A stretch of 64,000 nt of DNA from Aeromicrobium sp. PE09-221 (lineage in GTDB: Bacteria; Actinomycetota; Actinomycetes; Propionibacteriales; Nocardioidaceae), in the NCBI RefSeq assembly GCF_002174305.1, contig NZ_MIJB01000020.1:31343-95342 (forward strand), written 5' to 3'. This document shows, in pieces, positions 25,080-33,821 of this stretch. Below the pieces are notes generated by a model. That model was not told the origin of the DNA. It made no database searches and saw nothing but the letters and a program-made list of their open reading frames with translations. The translations under genes and the position numbers were made by a program. Numbering within the stretch: position 1 is the stretch's first letter; each line of letters opens with the position of its first letter.

Positions 25080-26498
25080 GTGACCGCACCGAACGTCCTC
25101 GCCTCCCGCTACGCCTCCGATCAGCTCGCCGAGATCTGGTCCCCGGAGCACAAGATCCGCCTCGAGCGACAGCTCTGGATCGCGGTCCTCAAGGCGCAGC
25201 GCGATCTCGGTGTCGAGACCCCCGAAGGCGTCATCGAGGCCTATGAGGCCGTCGTCGACCGGGTCGACCTGGCCTCGATCGCCGCCCGCGAGCGGGTCAC
25301 GCGCCACGACGTCAAGGCCCGGATCGAGGAGTTCGCGGCGCTCGCCGGCAGTGAGCACATCCATAAGGGCATGACCTCGCGCGACCTCACTGAGAATGTC
25401 GAGCAGCTGCAGATCCGCGCGTCGCTGGAGATCGTGCGCGACAAGGCCGTCGCCACGCTCGCCCGGCTCGGCAAGCTCGCCTCGGAGCACGCCGAGCTGG
25501 TGATGGCGGGACGCAGCCACAATGTCGCCGCGCAGGCGACCACGCTCGGCAAGCGCTTCGCGACCGTCGCCGATGAGCTGCTGGTGGCGCTGCAGCGGGT
25601 TGAGGAGGTCGTCGCCCGCTATCCGATGCGCGGCATCAAGGGGCCGGTCGGCACGGCACAGGACCAGCTTGACCTGCTCGGAGACGAGGACCGGCTCGCC
25701 GAGCTGGAGCAGCGGGTCGCCGAGCACCTCGGCTTCGATCACCGCTTCACCAGCGTCGGGCAGATCTATCCGCGATCGCTGGACTACGACGTCGTCACCG
25801 CCCTCGTGCAGCTCGTCGCGGCCCCCTCGAATCTGGCCACCACGGTGCGGCTGATGGCGGGCAACGAGCTGGTGACCGAGGGCTTCAAGCCCGGCCAGGT
25901 CGGTTCGAGCGCGATGCCGCACAAGATGAACTCGCGCTCGTGCGAGCGGGTCAACGGGCTCGCGGTCGTGCTGCGCGGTTATGCCTCGATGGTCGGCGAG
26001 ATCGCGGGGGACCAGTGGAACGAGGGCGATGTGTCGGAGTCGGTGGTGCGCCGTGTGGCGCTGCCCGACGCCTTCTACGCCGCCGACGGCCTCTTCGAGA
26101 CCTTCCTGACGGTGCTCGACGAGTTCGGCGTGTTCCCGGCCGTCGTGCAGCGCGAGCTGGACCGGTACCTGCCCTTCCTGGCCACCACCAAGGTGCTGAT
26201 GGCAGCCGTCCGTCACGGCGTCGGCCGCGAGGAGGCGCATGAGGCGATCAAGGAGCATGCGGTCGCCGTCGCTTTGGAGATGCGGGAGCAGGGCACGAGT
26301 GAGAACGATCTCTTCGAGCGGCTCGCCGCCGATCCCCGGCTGGGTCTGAGCCAGGCCGATCTCGATGCCCTCGTCGCCGCTCCGATCGAGTTCACCGGTG
26401 CTGCGCGCTCGCAGGTCGAGGCGGTCATCGCACGCATCGCGGAGGTCCTGAAGGCCCATCCCGATGCCGCCGCCTACACCCCCGGCGACATCCTCTGA
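25080..26498 (+). CDS. purB: Adenylosuccinate lyase
   Basis: 472 residues. It splits SAICAR and adenylosuccinate, releasing fumarate. The superfamily signature GSSAMPHKMNS is near residue 280; HKGMTSRDLTE and GRSHNVAAQATTLGKRF carry further active-site residues. It resembles the longer PurB subgroup. GTG start with GATACT ending six bases upstream, a leaderless pattern. Confidence 0.96.
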   Translation: MTAPNVLASRYASDQLAEIWSPEHKIRLERQLWIAVLKAQRDLGVETPEGVIEAYEAVVDRVDLASIAARERVTRHDVKARIEEFAALAGSEHIHKGMTSRDLTENVEQLQIRASLEIVRDKAVATLARLGKLASEHAELVMAGRSHNVAAQATTLGKRFATVADELLVALQRVEEVVARYPMRGIKGPVGTAQDQLDLLGDEDRLAELEQRVAEHLGFDHRFTSVGQIYPRSLDYDVVTALVQLVAAPSNLATTVRLMAGNELVTEGFKPGQVGSSAMPHKMNSRSCERVNGLAVVLRGYASMVGEIAGDQWNEGDVSESVVRRVALPDAFYAADGLFETFLTVLDEFGVFPAVVQRELDRYLPFLATTKVLMAAVRHGVGREEAHEAIKEHAVAVALEMREQGTSENDLFERLAADPRLGLSQADLDALVAAPIEFTGAARSQVEAVIARIAEVLKAHPDAAAYTPGDIL

Positions 26499-26527
26499 CC
26501 TCTCCTCGGTGCCCTGTCCGGCGGTCC

Positions 26528-26610
26528 GGGGCGGTGAATAGGCGTCCATCCGCGACCCAGATCGGTGGCTGGGCGTCCGTTCGGCGCTGGCGATGGACGC
26601 TGTCTCACCG
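26528..26610. repeat. Intergenic palindromic element, family D copy 1
   Basis: GGGCGGTGAATAGGCGTCCAT starts near 26529, a related unit GGTGGCTGGGCGTCC lies at 26563-26577, and an inverted unit ATGGACGC...TCACCG is at 26592-26610. The first unit recurs inverted at 48188-48210. The rest of the gap, to 26762, shows no gene; it is between convergent genes. Confidence 0.6.
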
Positions 26611-26762
26611 ATCGCGGAGGTTGACGAAGGATGTGCTCCTGCTGTGGCTATGCGACCACAGATGCACCGTCACCTCGCCTCGCCCGCTCGTTCCGCGCGG
26701 GGCTCACGCTCGTCGCAGAGCTCCTTCCTGGCGGGCGGCACGTCCGCCGATCGCCGCCCACG

Positions 26763-27320
26763 TCAGGCGGTGAGCCAGGCGATGACGACCGGCTCGGGGC
26801 GGTCGCGCCAGGTCGCCTCGAGCGTGCCGGTGGCCGAGTCGGGAATGTCGGCGGGCACGAAGCGCGGGATCTGCGGAGCCCCCGCGCCGGTGCCGGAGCC
26901 GCGCGCGCTCGCCAGCGTCGCTGGCCGGTCCAGAGGGGTGCCGTCGCTCAGCTGCAGCGATGACCCGCCTCGGCCGTCGGCGATGACCGCCCCGATCTCG
27001 TCGAGGAAGACGGGATCGGTGGAGCCGTCGTAGACCCACCGATGGCCCAGCGCGGTGTGCTCCATCTCGCCGATCAGATCGGCGCCCTCCAGCGGCGCAT
27101 CGCGGTAGGTCAGGGTCACGACGGCGAATCGGCCCTCGACCGGCAACGGCAGCAGTTGCAACTCCATGCCGACCTCACCGGCGGGGTCGTCGAAGCGCAG
27201 ATTGGCGGCGAAGGGCGGCACGGGCTCCACGCTCGGCCACCACGACGTGGTGGGCAGCCAGGCGGTCAGCAGCTCGTGCTTGCTCGGGGTGATCGTCGCG
27301 TCCGGGTGAACGATGGCCAT
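26763..27320 (-). CDS. Maltokinase N-terminal cap-like domain protein
   Basis: 185 residues. HPDATITPSKHELLTAWLP at the N-terminus and the GHRWVYDGSTDPVFLDEIGAV-type core match the CG0192-related / maltokinase N-terminal cap family, here without a kinase domain. It may bind sugars or modulate a partner; function is not established. CAGCAT, six bases, ATG gives a leaderless-type start. No signal peptide. Confidence 0.75.
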   Translation of the reverse strand: MAIVHPDATITPSKHELLTAWLPTTSWWPSVEPVPPFAANLRFDDPAGEVGMELQLLPLPVEGRFAVVTLTYRDAPLEGADLIGEMEHTALGHRWVYDGSTDPVFLDEIGAVIADGRGGSSLQLSDGTPLDRPATLASARGSGTGAGAPQIPRFVPADIPDSATGTLEATWRDRPEPVVIAWLTA

Positions 27321-27380
27321 GGGGTCATGCTGTCACGCGCGCCGGGCCGGCGGGCGGGCCCGCGCCGGTAGGGTGGCGGC

Positions 27381-28241
27381 GTGGCCCTCGACATCCCCGG
27401 CGCGACCCATGTCCACTCGGGCAAGGTGCGCGATCTGTACTCCTACGGCGATCACTACCTGATGGTGGCCTCCGACCGAATCAGCGCCTATGACTTCAGC
27501 CTCGAACCCCCGATCCCCGACAAGGGTGAGATCCTCACGCGCATGTCGCTCTGGTGGTTCGACCAGCTCGCCGCGCTCGTTCCCAACCACGTCATCAGCA
27601 CCGAGGTGCCTGAGGCGGTGGCCGGTCGCGCGCTCGTGGTGGAGAAGCTGGACATGTTCCCCGTCGAATGCGTCGTGCGCGGGTATCTGACGGGATCAGG
27701 CCTGGCCGACTATCAGGCCACCGGCGAGGTATGCGGGGTGCCGCTGCCCCAAGGCCTCGTCGACGGCGACCGGCTCCCCGAACCGATCTTCACCCCGGCA
27801 ACGAAGGCCGCCCTCGGTGAGCACGACGAGAACGTGAGCTTCGAGCAGGTGGCTGCCACCATCGGCCAGGAGGCCGCTACGCGCCTGCGCGACCTCACCC
27901 TCGGCGTCTACAACCTTGCCGAGCACACAGCCCGCGAGCGCGGCATCATCCTCGCCGACACCAAGCTCGAGTTCGGTCAGCGCGAGGACGGCACGATCGT
28001 GCTTGCCGACGAGGTCCTCACCCCCGACTCCTCGCGCTTCTGGCCAGCCGACGAGTGGGAGCCGGGCCGCGCGCAGCCCTCTTTCGACAAGCAGATCGTG
28101 CGGAACTGGCTCACCTCGCCGGCGAGCGGTTGGGATCGCCACGGCGTGGAGCCGCCGCCTCGACTCCCTGATGAGGTCGTCGAGCGCACACGCGCTCGCT
28201 ACATCGAGGCCTTCGAGCGCCTCAGCGGCCAGACCTGGTAG
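27381..28241 (+). CDS. purC: Phosphoribosylaminoimidazole-succinocarboxamide synthase
   Basis: 286 residues. It condenses CAIR with aspartate. [20 protein letters not shown] is the ATP-binding N-terminus, SDRISAYDF and [13 protein letters not shown] are typical PurC motifs, and [14 protein letters not shown] is the late signature. GTG start follows TAGGGT by six bases. It stands alone, separate from purS-purQ by the acyl-CoA synthetase gene. Confidence 0.96.
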   Translation: MALDIPGATHVHSGKVRDLYSYGDHYLMVASDRISAYDFSLEPPIPDKGEILTRMSLWWFDQLAALVPNHVISTEVPEAVAGRALVVEKLDMFPVECVVRGYLTGSGLADYQATGEVCGVPLPQGLVDGDRLPEPIFTPATKAALGEHDENVSFEQVAATIGQEAATRLRDLTLGVYNLAEHTARERGIILADTKLEFGQREDGTIVLADEVLTPDSSRFWPADEWEPGRAQPSFDKQIVRNWLTSPASGWDRHGVEPPPRLPDEVVERTRARYIEAFERLSGQTW

Positions 28242-28308
28242 GGGGTTCCCCGGCGGTTCCTGCTTCTCGGATTACGGCCTCGCTGGACTGTGCCTGTGAG
28301 ACTCCCGT

Positions 28309-28339
28309 TACAGTGAACGTGACATCATCACTGTCACTG
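28309..28339 (+). promoter_or_regulatory. Promoter and operator-like palindrome before the acyl-CoA synthetase
   Basis: TACAGT (28309-28314) is a plausible -10. Directly downstream GTGACA (28319-28324) and TGTCAC (28332-28337) form an inverted repeat with a 7-bp spacer, and CAGTGA (28311-28316) pairs with TCACTG (28334-28339) around it. A TetR-type fatty-acid regulator would be a usual binder, but none adjoins. Inferred from symmetry. Confidence 0.4.
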
Positions 28340-28357
28340 ATCACAGGGAGAACTACC

Positions 28358-29911
28358 GTGGCCAATCTGTCTCGCATCCTCGAGGAATCGGCGAAGAAGT
28401 ATCCTGAGCGGACTGCGATCGTGTTCGGCGATACGCGTCTGTCTTACGCGCAGGTTGACGGCGCGGCTAGTCAGGTCGCGAATCTGTTGGTGAGTCGGGG
28501 TATTGAGCCGGGTGATAAGGTCGCGATCTCGATCCCGAATCTGCCGTATTTCACGATCGTCTATTTCGGGATTCTCAAGGCGGGTGCGACGGTGGTGCCG
28601 TTGAACATCCTGCTGACGGCCCGTGAGGTGGCTTATCATCTGGATGATTCTGATGCGAAGGCGTATTTCGCGTTTGAGGGTGCGCCTGGTGTGCCGATCG
28701 GTGATAACGCGTGGGAGGGTTTCCAGCAGGTCGAGGGGGTCGAGGATTTCTTCTTGATCAAGTTGGATTCTGCGGCTCCGGCTCCGTTGGAGGGGCCGGA
28801 GTATTACGCGCCGTTGGTGGCCGAGCAGTCGCCGGTCTTTGAGACTGTGGAGCGCGATGATGATGACACGGCGGTGATCCTCTACACCTCGGGTACGACG
28901 GGTCAGCCGAAGGGAGCGGAGCTGCGGCACCGCAATCTGTACGATAATGCGGCCCTCGGGGAGGCCTTGTTCGAGGCCGATGAGAACAATCCCGACATCT
29001 ATCTGGCGGTGCTGCCGCTGTTCCACATCTTCGGTCAGAGTGTGATCCAGAACGGCTGCCTGCTCTATGGCGGCACGATGGTGATGTTGCCGCGTTTTGA
29101 CGCCGCGTCGGCTATCAAGCTGTTGTTGAGCGAGAAGGTCACTTTCTTCGCGGGTGTCCCGACGATGTACTGGGGTCTGCTCGGGGCGCTCGATGAGACG
29201 GTCGATGTCGCCGAGATCGCCAGGAATCTGCGGGTGGCCGCGGCCGGTGGCGCGGCGCTGCCTGGCGATATTCACCGGCAGTTCGCCGAGAAGTTCGGTG
29301 TGACGATCCTGGAGGGTTATGGGCTGTCGGAGACCTCGCCGGTGGCCTCCTTCTCGCCGTGGGGCGAGCCGCCGGTGGTGGGTTCGATCGGTAAGCCGGT
29401 CCCGGGGGTGGAGATGAAGCTCATCGATAACGACTGGAACGAGATCCCGGACGATCCTGAGGCTATTGGTGAGATCGCGATCAAGGGTCACGGCATCATG
29501 AAGGGCTACTACAAGCGTCCTGCCGCCACTGAGGAGGCCATCCGCGGTGAGTGGTTCCGCTCTGGTGACCTCGCCCGCCGTGACGAGAACGGCTACTACT
29601 TCATCGTCGATCGTAGTAAGGACATGATCATCCGTGGCGGCTACAACGTGTACCCGCGTGAGCTCGAGGAGGTGTTGATGACCCATCCGGCGGTCTCGCT
29701 GGTCGCGGTCATCGGTGTGCCGCACGAGTCCCACGGTGAGGAGATCAAGGCCGTCGTGGTCCGCGAGCCCGGTGCCGAGATCACCGAGGACGAGCTGATC
29801 GCCTGGGGCAAAGAACAGTTCGCGGCATACAAGTACCCCCGCATCGTGGAGTTCCGCGACGAACTCCCGATGACCTCCACCGGCAAAATCCTCAAACGCG
29901 AACTCAGCTGA
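28358..29911 (+). CDS. AMP-forming acyl-CoA synthetase (long-chain fatty acid type)
   Basis: 517 residues. [16 protein letters not shown] is the P-loop, [11 protein letters not shown] the A5 motif, [13 protein letters not shown] and [19 protein letters not shown] the hinge region, and Lys in [11 protein letters not shown] the catalytic C-terminal lysine. It activates a carboxylic acid, most likely a fatty acid, to the CoA thioester. GTG start with GGGAG seven bases upstream. From about 28430 to 29550 codon choice is unlike the neighbours (many GGT, GAT, TTG, TAT); the last third returns to local usage. This suggests transfer or a mosaic gene. Confidence 0.9.
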   Translation: MANLSRILEESAKKYPERTAIVFGDTRLSYAQVDGAASQVANLLVSRGIEPGDKVAISIPNLPYFTIVYFGILKAGATVVPLNILLTAREVAYHLDDSDAKAYFAFEGAPGVPIGDNAWEGFQQVEGVEDFFLIKLDSAAPAPLEGPEYYAPLVAEQSPVFETVERDDDDTAVILYTSGTTGQPKGAELRHRNLYDNAALGEALFEADENNPDIYLAVLPLFHIFGQSVIQNGCLLYGGTMVMLPRFDAASAIKLLLSEKVTFFAGVPTMYWGLLGALDETVDVAEIARNLRVAAAGGAALPGDIHRQFAEKFGVTILEGYGLSETSPVASFSPWGEPPVVGSIGKPVPGVEMKLIDNDWNEIPDDPEAIGEIAIKGHGIMKGYYKRPAATEEAIRGEWFRSGDLARRDENGYYFIVDRSKDMIIRGGYNVYPRELEEVLMTHPAVSLVAVIGVPHESHGEEIKAVVVREPGAEITEDELIAWGKEQFAAYKYPRIVEFRDELPMTSTGKILKRELS

Positions 29912-29920
29912 CCTCGCGAA

Positions 29921-30033
29921 GTCGATGCGTCGTGGTGGCGATGGCGACCACGACGCATCGACGTCCGCCCCGTGGGGACCGATGGTGATGCATTCAGGCT
30001 GCCGGAGCGACCTCAACGCATCATCGTCGGTCC
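29921..30033. repeat. Intergenic palindromic element, family A copy 2
   Basis: Hairpin 1: GTCGATGCGTCGTGGT (29921-29936) pairs perfectly over 16 bp with 29947-29962, ten bases after the acyl-CoA synthetase stop. Hairpin 2: 29976-29991 pairs with 30018-30033, 16 bp with two mismatches, and resembles the right half of 23696-23817. The first hairpin could end transcription. Confidence 0.75.
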
Positions 30034-30102
30034 GCGACGGCGGTGTCCGGCGAGCCCGATACACTCGGACCGTCACCCCGTCCGTCGTTCCAGGGAGCGC
30101 CC

Positions 30103-30351
30103 GTGGCCCGCGTCATCGTCGATGTCATGCCCAAGCCGGAGATCCTCGACCCCCAAGGCAAGGCCGTGCACGGAGCCCTGCCCCGCCTCGGTTTCACATC
30201 GGTCACCGATGTCCGCCAGGGCAAGCGCTTCGAGCTCGAGGTGCCCGACACCGACGTCGCCACCCTCGACGAGGTCCGCGAGATCGCCGGCACGCTGTTG
30301 TCCAATCCGGTGATCGAGGACTTCGAGGTGCGCGTGGAGGACGGCTCGTGA
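30103..30351 (+). CDS. purS: FGAM synthase subunit PurS
   Basis: 82 residues. [20 protein letters not shown] is the standard start; PurS bridges PurQ and PurL in FGAM synthase. GTG with GGGAG upstream; the longer in-frame ATG has no family support. Its stop overlaps purQ (GTGA). A -10-like GATACACT lies about 40 bp upstream. Confidence 0.94.
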   Translation: MARVIVDVMPKPEILDPQGKAVHGALPRLGFTSVTDVRQGKRFELEVPDTDVATLDEVREIAGTLLSNPVIEDFEVRVEDGS

Positions 30352-31016
30352 AGATCGGCGTCGTCACCTTCCCCGGTTCGCTCGACGACGGCGACGCTCG
30401 CCGCGCTGTGCGGCTCGCCGGCGGCGAGCCCGTCGCTCTGTGGCATGGCGATCACACCCTCGCGGGCGTCGACGCCGTGATCCTGCCCGGCGGCTTCTCC
30501 TACGGCGACTACCTCCGCTGCGGCGCCATCGCGCGCTTCGCTCCGGTCATGGAGCAGGTGATCGAAGGTGCCAAGGGCGGACTGCCGGTGCTCGGCATCT
30601 GCAATGGTTTCCAGATCCTCTGCGAGTCCCACCTGCTGCCCGGTGCGCTGATCCGCAATGATCACCGCACGTTCGTCTGTCGTGATCAGGTACTGCGCAT
30701 CGAGAACGCCGACACCGCCTGGACCCGCGACTACACGGCCGGACAGGAGATCACCATCCCGTTGAAGAACGGCGAGGGCGGCTTCGTGGCCTCTCCGGAC
30801 ACCGTCCGCGAGCTGGAGGACACCGGCCGAGTGGTCGCGCGCTACGTCGGCGTGAACCCGAACGGCTCGATCAATGAGATCGCCGGGATCACCAATGAGC
30901 GCGGCAATGTCGTCGGGCTCATGCCCCACCCCGAGCACGCGGTCGAGGATCTGTGCGGTCCGGGAACCGATGGGCTCGGCTTCTTCACCTCGGTCCTGCA
31001 GTCCGTCCTGGTCTGA
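30348..31016 (+). CDS. purQ: FGAM synthase glutaminase subunit PurQ
   Basis: 222 residues. A class I glutamine amidotransferase: the nucleophile Cys is in [10 protein letters not shown], the His/Glu pair in [10 protein letters not shown], and FPGSLDDGD the N-terminal motif. It supplies ammonia to PurL. purL, which commonly follows, is absent: a GNAT gene comes next. PurL must be encoded elsewhere. Confidence 0.95.
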   Translation: MKIGVVTFPGSLDDGDARRAVRLAGGEPVALWHGDHTLAGVDAVILPGGFSYGDYLRCGAIARFAPVMEQVIEGAKGGLPVLGICNGFQILCESHLLPGALIRNDHRTFVCRDQVLRIENADTAWTRDYTAGQEITIPLKNGEGGFVASPDTVRELEDTGRVVARYVGVNPNGSINEIAGITNERGNVVGLMPHPEHAVEDLCGPGTDGLGFFTSVLQSVLV

Positions 31017-31060
31017 CTCGTGCGACTGCGTGCTGACCGGCACGAGCCTAGGCTCGGGGT

Positions 31061-31342
31061 ATGAGCACCGAAGTCAGCCACAACGAGTCCGAACAGCGGT
31101 ATGAGATCCGCGTCGACGGTGAGCTCGCGGGGCACCTCGTGGCCGAGCCCGATGGCGATGTCGTGGTCCTGCCGCACACCGAGGTCGACGAGCGCTTCGA
31201 GGGGCAGGGGCTGGCGAGCCAGCTCGTGACCGCGGCGCTGGAGGACCTGCGAGCCCGCGGCCAGCGGATCCGGCCGACCTGTCCCTATGTCAAGAAGTTC
31301 CTCGAGAAGCACACCGAGTACGCCGACCTCGTCGTCGGCTGA
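31061..31342 (+). CDS. Small GNAT-like N-acetyltransferase (YjdJ type)
   Basis: 93 residues, much shorter than typical GNATs. FEGQGLASQLVTAAL is the acetyl-CoA loop and IRPTCPYVKKFLEKH the C-terminal motif of the small GCN5-related family (YjdJ, human GTPGF-like). Substrate unknown. Leaderless: TAGGCT (31049-31054), six bases, ATG. Confidence 0.88.
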   Translation: MSTEVSHNESEQRYEIRVDGELAGHLVAEPDGDVVVLPHTEVDERFEGQGLASQLVTAALEDLRARGQRIRPTCPYVKKFLEKHTEYADLVVG

Positions 31343-31351
31343 CGCTCGCCG

Positions 31352-31897
31352 TCAGCCGACGGCGACGGACTTGCGCAGGCTGTGCAGGAACAGGCTGCGC
31401 ACCTCGCCGCGTGTGTGTCTGGGAAAGCGCGTGTGCGCATTGGCGGAGTAGAGCAGGGACCACAATAGGTCGCTGACCCACGCGCTGGGGAGCACCGGGT
31501 CGATGGAGCCGTCTGCATGGCCGCGGTCGACGATCGCACTCACGATCTCGTCCTCCTCGGGCGCATCGGGGGACTGTTCGTCCTCGGGCATCAGGAACCA
31601 CCACCCGACGACGTCGAGGCGATCGAAGAGCTCGGTCGCCAGGCGCATCAGTGCCTCGAGTCCGGTGCCGTCCTGGGGGCGGGCGTTCTCGGCGATCCGG
31701 CCGTACTCCTCCTCGACGAAGCTGCCGACGGCGGCCTCGAGGGCGGGCCGGTCCGCGAAGTACCGGTGGACGGTGCTGCGGGCGACATCGGCTGCCTCCC
31801 CGATCTCGCGCATGCTCGCCCGCCGATTGCTGCCCAGGACGCGGATCGCCGCGAGGAGGATGGTGCGTCGGGTGCGGTCTTGGGCAGGTGTGGTCAC
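31352..31897 (-). CDS. TetR-family regulator of the adjacent ABC exporter
   Basis: 181 residues. The HTH is SMREIGEAADVARSTVHRYFADRPAL at residues 28-53. The C-terminal ligand domain is unassigned. It is divergent from the exporter gene with 75 bp between them, which contains a palindrome; repression of the exporter until a drug-like ligand binds is the usual arrangement. GTG start with TAGCCT six bases upstream (leaderless). Confidence 0.85.
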   Translation of the reverse strand: MTTPAQDRTRRTILLAAIRVLGSNRRASMREIGEAADVARSTVHRYFADRPALEAAVGSFVEEEYGRIAENARPQDGTGLEALMRLATELFDRLDVVGWWFLMPEDEQSPDAPEEDEIVSAIVDRGHADGSIDPVLPSAWVSDLLWSLLYSANAHTRFPRHTRGEVRSLFLHSLRKSVAVG

Positions 31898-31935
31898 GAT
31901 CGGAGGCTACCAAGGCGTCCTTTCCTGCGCCCGAT

Positions 31936-31967
31936 TTGTCCCGAATAGGACATCTGTGTCTTAATAG
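31936..31967. promoter_or_regulatory. Exporter promoter with TetR-type operator
   Basis: TGTCC-CGAATA-GGACA (31937-31952) is a perfect 5-bp-arm palindrome, overlapped by GACA-TCTG-TGTC (31949-31960). A possible -35 TTGTCC (31936-31941) and AT-rich -10 TTAATA (31961-31966) frame them. Binding here would block the exporter promoter. Confidence 0.5.
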
Positions 31968-31972
31968 TGAGC

Positions 31973-33694
31973 ATGACCGACTCACGATCGCGTTTCACCG
32001 TGCTCTGGTCCTTCGCACGGCCGCATCGTGCCACCCTAGTCATCACCCTGCTCCTGGGCCTGTTCGCCTCCGCCATGGAGCTCGCCACCCCGCTGGTGAC
32101 CAAGTGGGTCCTCGACACGCTCGCGGTCGGCGGCTCGATCACCGGTCCGGTGACGGCGCTGCTGGCACTGCTCCTCGTGGGTGCGGTGATCAGCTGGCGA
32201 CAGTGGATCCTCCTCGGCACCCTCGCCGAGGACATCGTCTTGGACGCGCGTCGCCATATGATCACCCGGTTCCTGTCCGCCAAGGTGCTGCCACTGCTCC
32301 GGCGGCCGACCGGAGAACTCGTCACGCGGGTGACGAGCGACTCCGTGCTCATGCGCGAGGCGGCGTCCTCGAGCCTCGTCGGCCTCGTGAACGGCAGCAT
32401 CGTCCTGGTCGGGACGCTCGTGCTGATGGCGGTGCTCGATCTCGTGCTCTTCGCCGCCACCCTCGCGGCTGTGATCATCGTCGCCATCCTCTTCGGCCTC
32501 CTCATGCCGGCGATCGCCAAAGCCCAGGAACAGGCTCAGGGTGCCCTCGCGGACCTGGGGGCCGGGACCGAGGGCACATTGCGCGCCATCAAGACTGTCA
32601 AGGCGGCCGGTGCCGAGGAGCGGCAGCGTGCCCGGCTGTTCGACGACGCCCAGCGGGCGCGCGAGCACGGCGTGCGGGCCGTGCGACGCGAGGTGGTGGC
32701 CTGGACGATCGCGTGGACGGGCATCCAGACGGCCATCATCGTGATCCTCGCCGTCGGTGCCGCCCGTGTCGCCGCGGGGGACATGGAGGTATCGACCCTC
32801 GTGGCCTTCCTGCTCTACGCCTTCGGTCTCATGGGGCCGATCACCGAGCTCAGTCAGAACATGACCGCTCTGCAGGCGGGCATCGCCGCGGCGGGGCGCA
32901 TCCGGGAGATCGACGAGCTCGAATCCGAGCCCCGCAGCGAGATCATCGGCACGGAGCCGGTCGGCGGCGGGATCACCCTGGAGAACATCCGAGCCCGCTA
33001 CGACCCGGATGCGGATCCGGCACTCGACGGTGTCTCCATCGAGGTGCCCGAGCGTGGTCACGTCGCGCTGGTCGGCCCGTCCGGGGCCGGCAAGACCTCG
33101 GTGCTGTCGGCCGTGCTGGGCTTCCTCGAGCCCGAGGGCGGCACCCTGTGGATCGGGGACGCGTCCTATGAGTCGCTCTCGCCGGCACAGGTCCGCGGCA
33201 GGATCGCCTATGTCGAACAGGAGACGCCCGTCGTGCCGGGCACCATCGGCGATAATCTGCGCTTCGTCAACCCGGAGGCCTCCGATGCGGCCGTCAGCCG
33301 TGTACTGACCGAACTGCGACTGGATGAGCTCGTCGAGCAACTGCCCGAAGGACTCGACACGCCGCTGACGGATACGTCGGTGTCCGGCGGCCAGCGTCAG
33401 CGCATCGCGGTGGCGCGAGCCCTGCTGGCCGACCCGGACATCCTCCTGCTCGACGAGGCCACGGCCCAGGTCGACGGGATCACCGAGGCCGCCATCCACC
33501 GCGCGATCCGGCGCCAGGCCGAACGGGGTACGGTGCTGACGATCGCGCATCGGCTCAGCACGGTCGTCGATGCCGAGGAGATCATCGTGATGGAGCACGG
33601 GCAGGTCTCGGCCCGCGGCACCCACCAGGAGCTGCTCGAGACCTCGGAGCTGTACCGCCAGCTCGTCGCGGCCCTCGTCGTGCCGGCGGGCTGA
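31973..33694 (+). CDS. ABC exporter, fused membrane and ATPase domains
   Basis: 573 residues. Six membrane segments (about 15-300) precede an ATPase with Walker A GPSGAGKTSVL, signature VSGGQRQRIAVARAL, Walker B LLLDEATAQVD and switch His in TIAHRLSTV. It is a half-size transporter of the MsbA/LmrA type and would dimerise to export a lipid, peptide or drug. The divergent TetR gene suggests an inducible efflux function. Confidence 0.9.
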   Translation: MTDSRSRFTVLWSFARPHRATLVITLLLGLFASAMELATPLVTKWVLDTLAVGGSITGPVTALLALLLVGAVISWRQWILLGTLAEDIVLDARRHMITRFLSAKVLPLLRRPTGELVTRVTSDSVLMREAASSSLVGLVNGSIVLVGTLVLMAVLDLVLFAATLAAVIIVAILFGLLMPAIAKAQEQAQGALADLGAGTEGTLRAIKTVKAAGAEERQRARLFDDAQRAREHGVRAVRREVVAWTIAWTGIQTAIIVILAVGAARVAAGDMEVSTLVAFLLYAFGLMGPITELSQNMTALQAGIAAAGRIREIDELESEPRSEIIGTEPVGGGITLENIRARYDPDADPALDGVSIEVPERGHVALVGPSGAGKTSVLSAVLGFLEPEGGTLWIGDASYESLSPAQVRGRIAYVEQETPVVPGTIGDNLRFVNPEASDAAVSRVLTELRLDELVEQLPEGLDTPLTDTSVSGGQRQRIAVARALLADPDILLLDEATAQVDGITEAAIHRAIRRQAERGTVLTIAHRLSTVVDAEEIIVMEHGQVSARGTHQELLETSELYRQLVAALVVPAG

Positions 33695-33723
33695 TCGCCC
33701 GAATGCTGGGCGCGTCTGCGCCC

Positions 33724-33810
33724 GGGACGGTGAGCTACACACCTCTCGACGCGGTTGAGGGGTGCGTAAGCCACCGCCCCGAGGGTTGAGAGGTGCGTAC
33801 CTCACCGCCC
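33724..33810. repeat. Intergenic palindromic element, family B copy 2
   Basis: Units at 33724-33747 (inverted), 33757-33780 and 33786-33810 (direct) share GAGAGGTGCGTA and TCACCGCCC with 24898-24983. The element lies between the convergent exporter and metX genes. Confidence 0.7.
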
Positions 33811-33821
33811 ACGGGCGGGGG

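Noticed and set aside
21907..25089. 1060-residue minus-strand frame
   Set aside because: Only its last 146 residues (21907-22347) are a recognised protein; the rest is antisense to purD and the cyclase.
26520..26762. tRNA or small RNA gene in the gap after purB
   Set aside because: No cloverleaf or conserved T-loop sequence; the clear content is a family D repeat.
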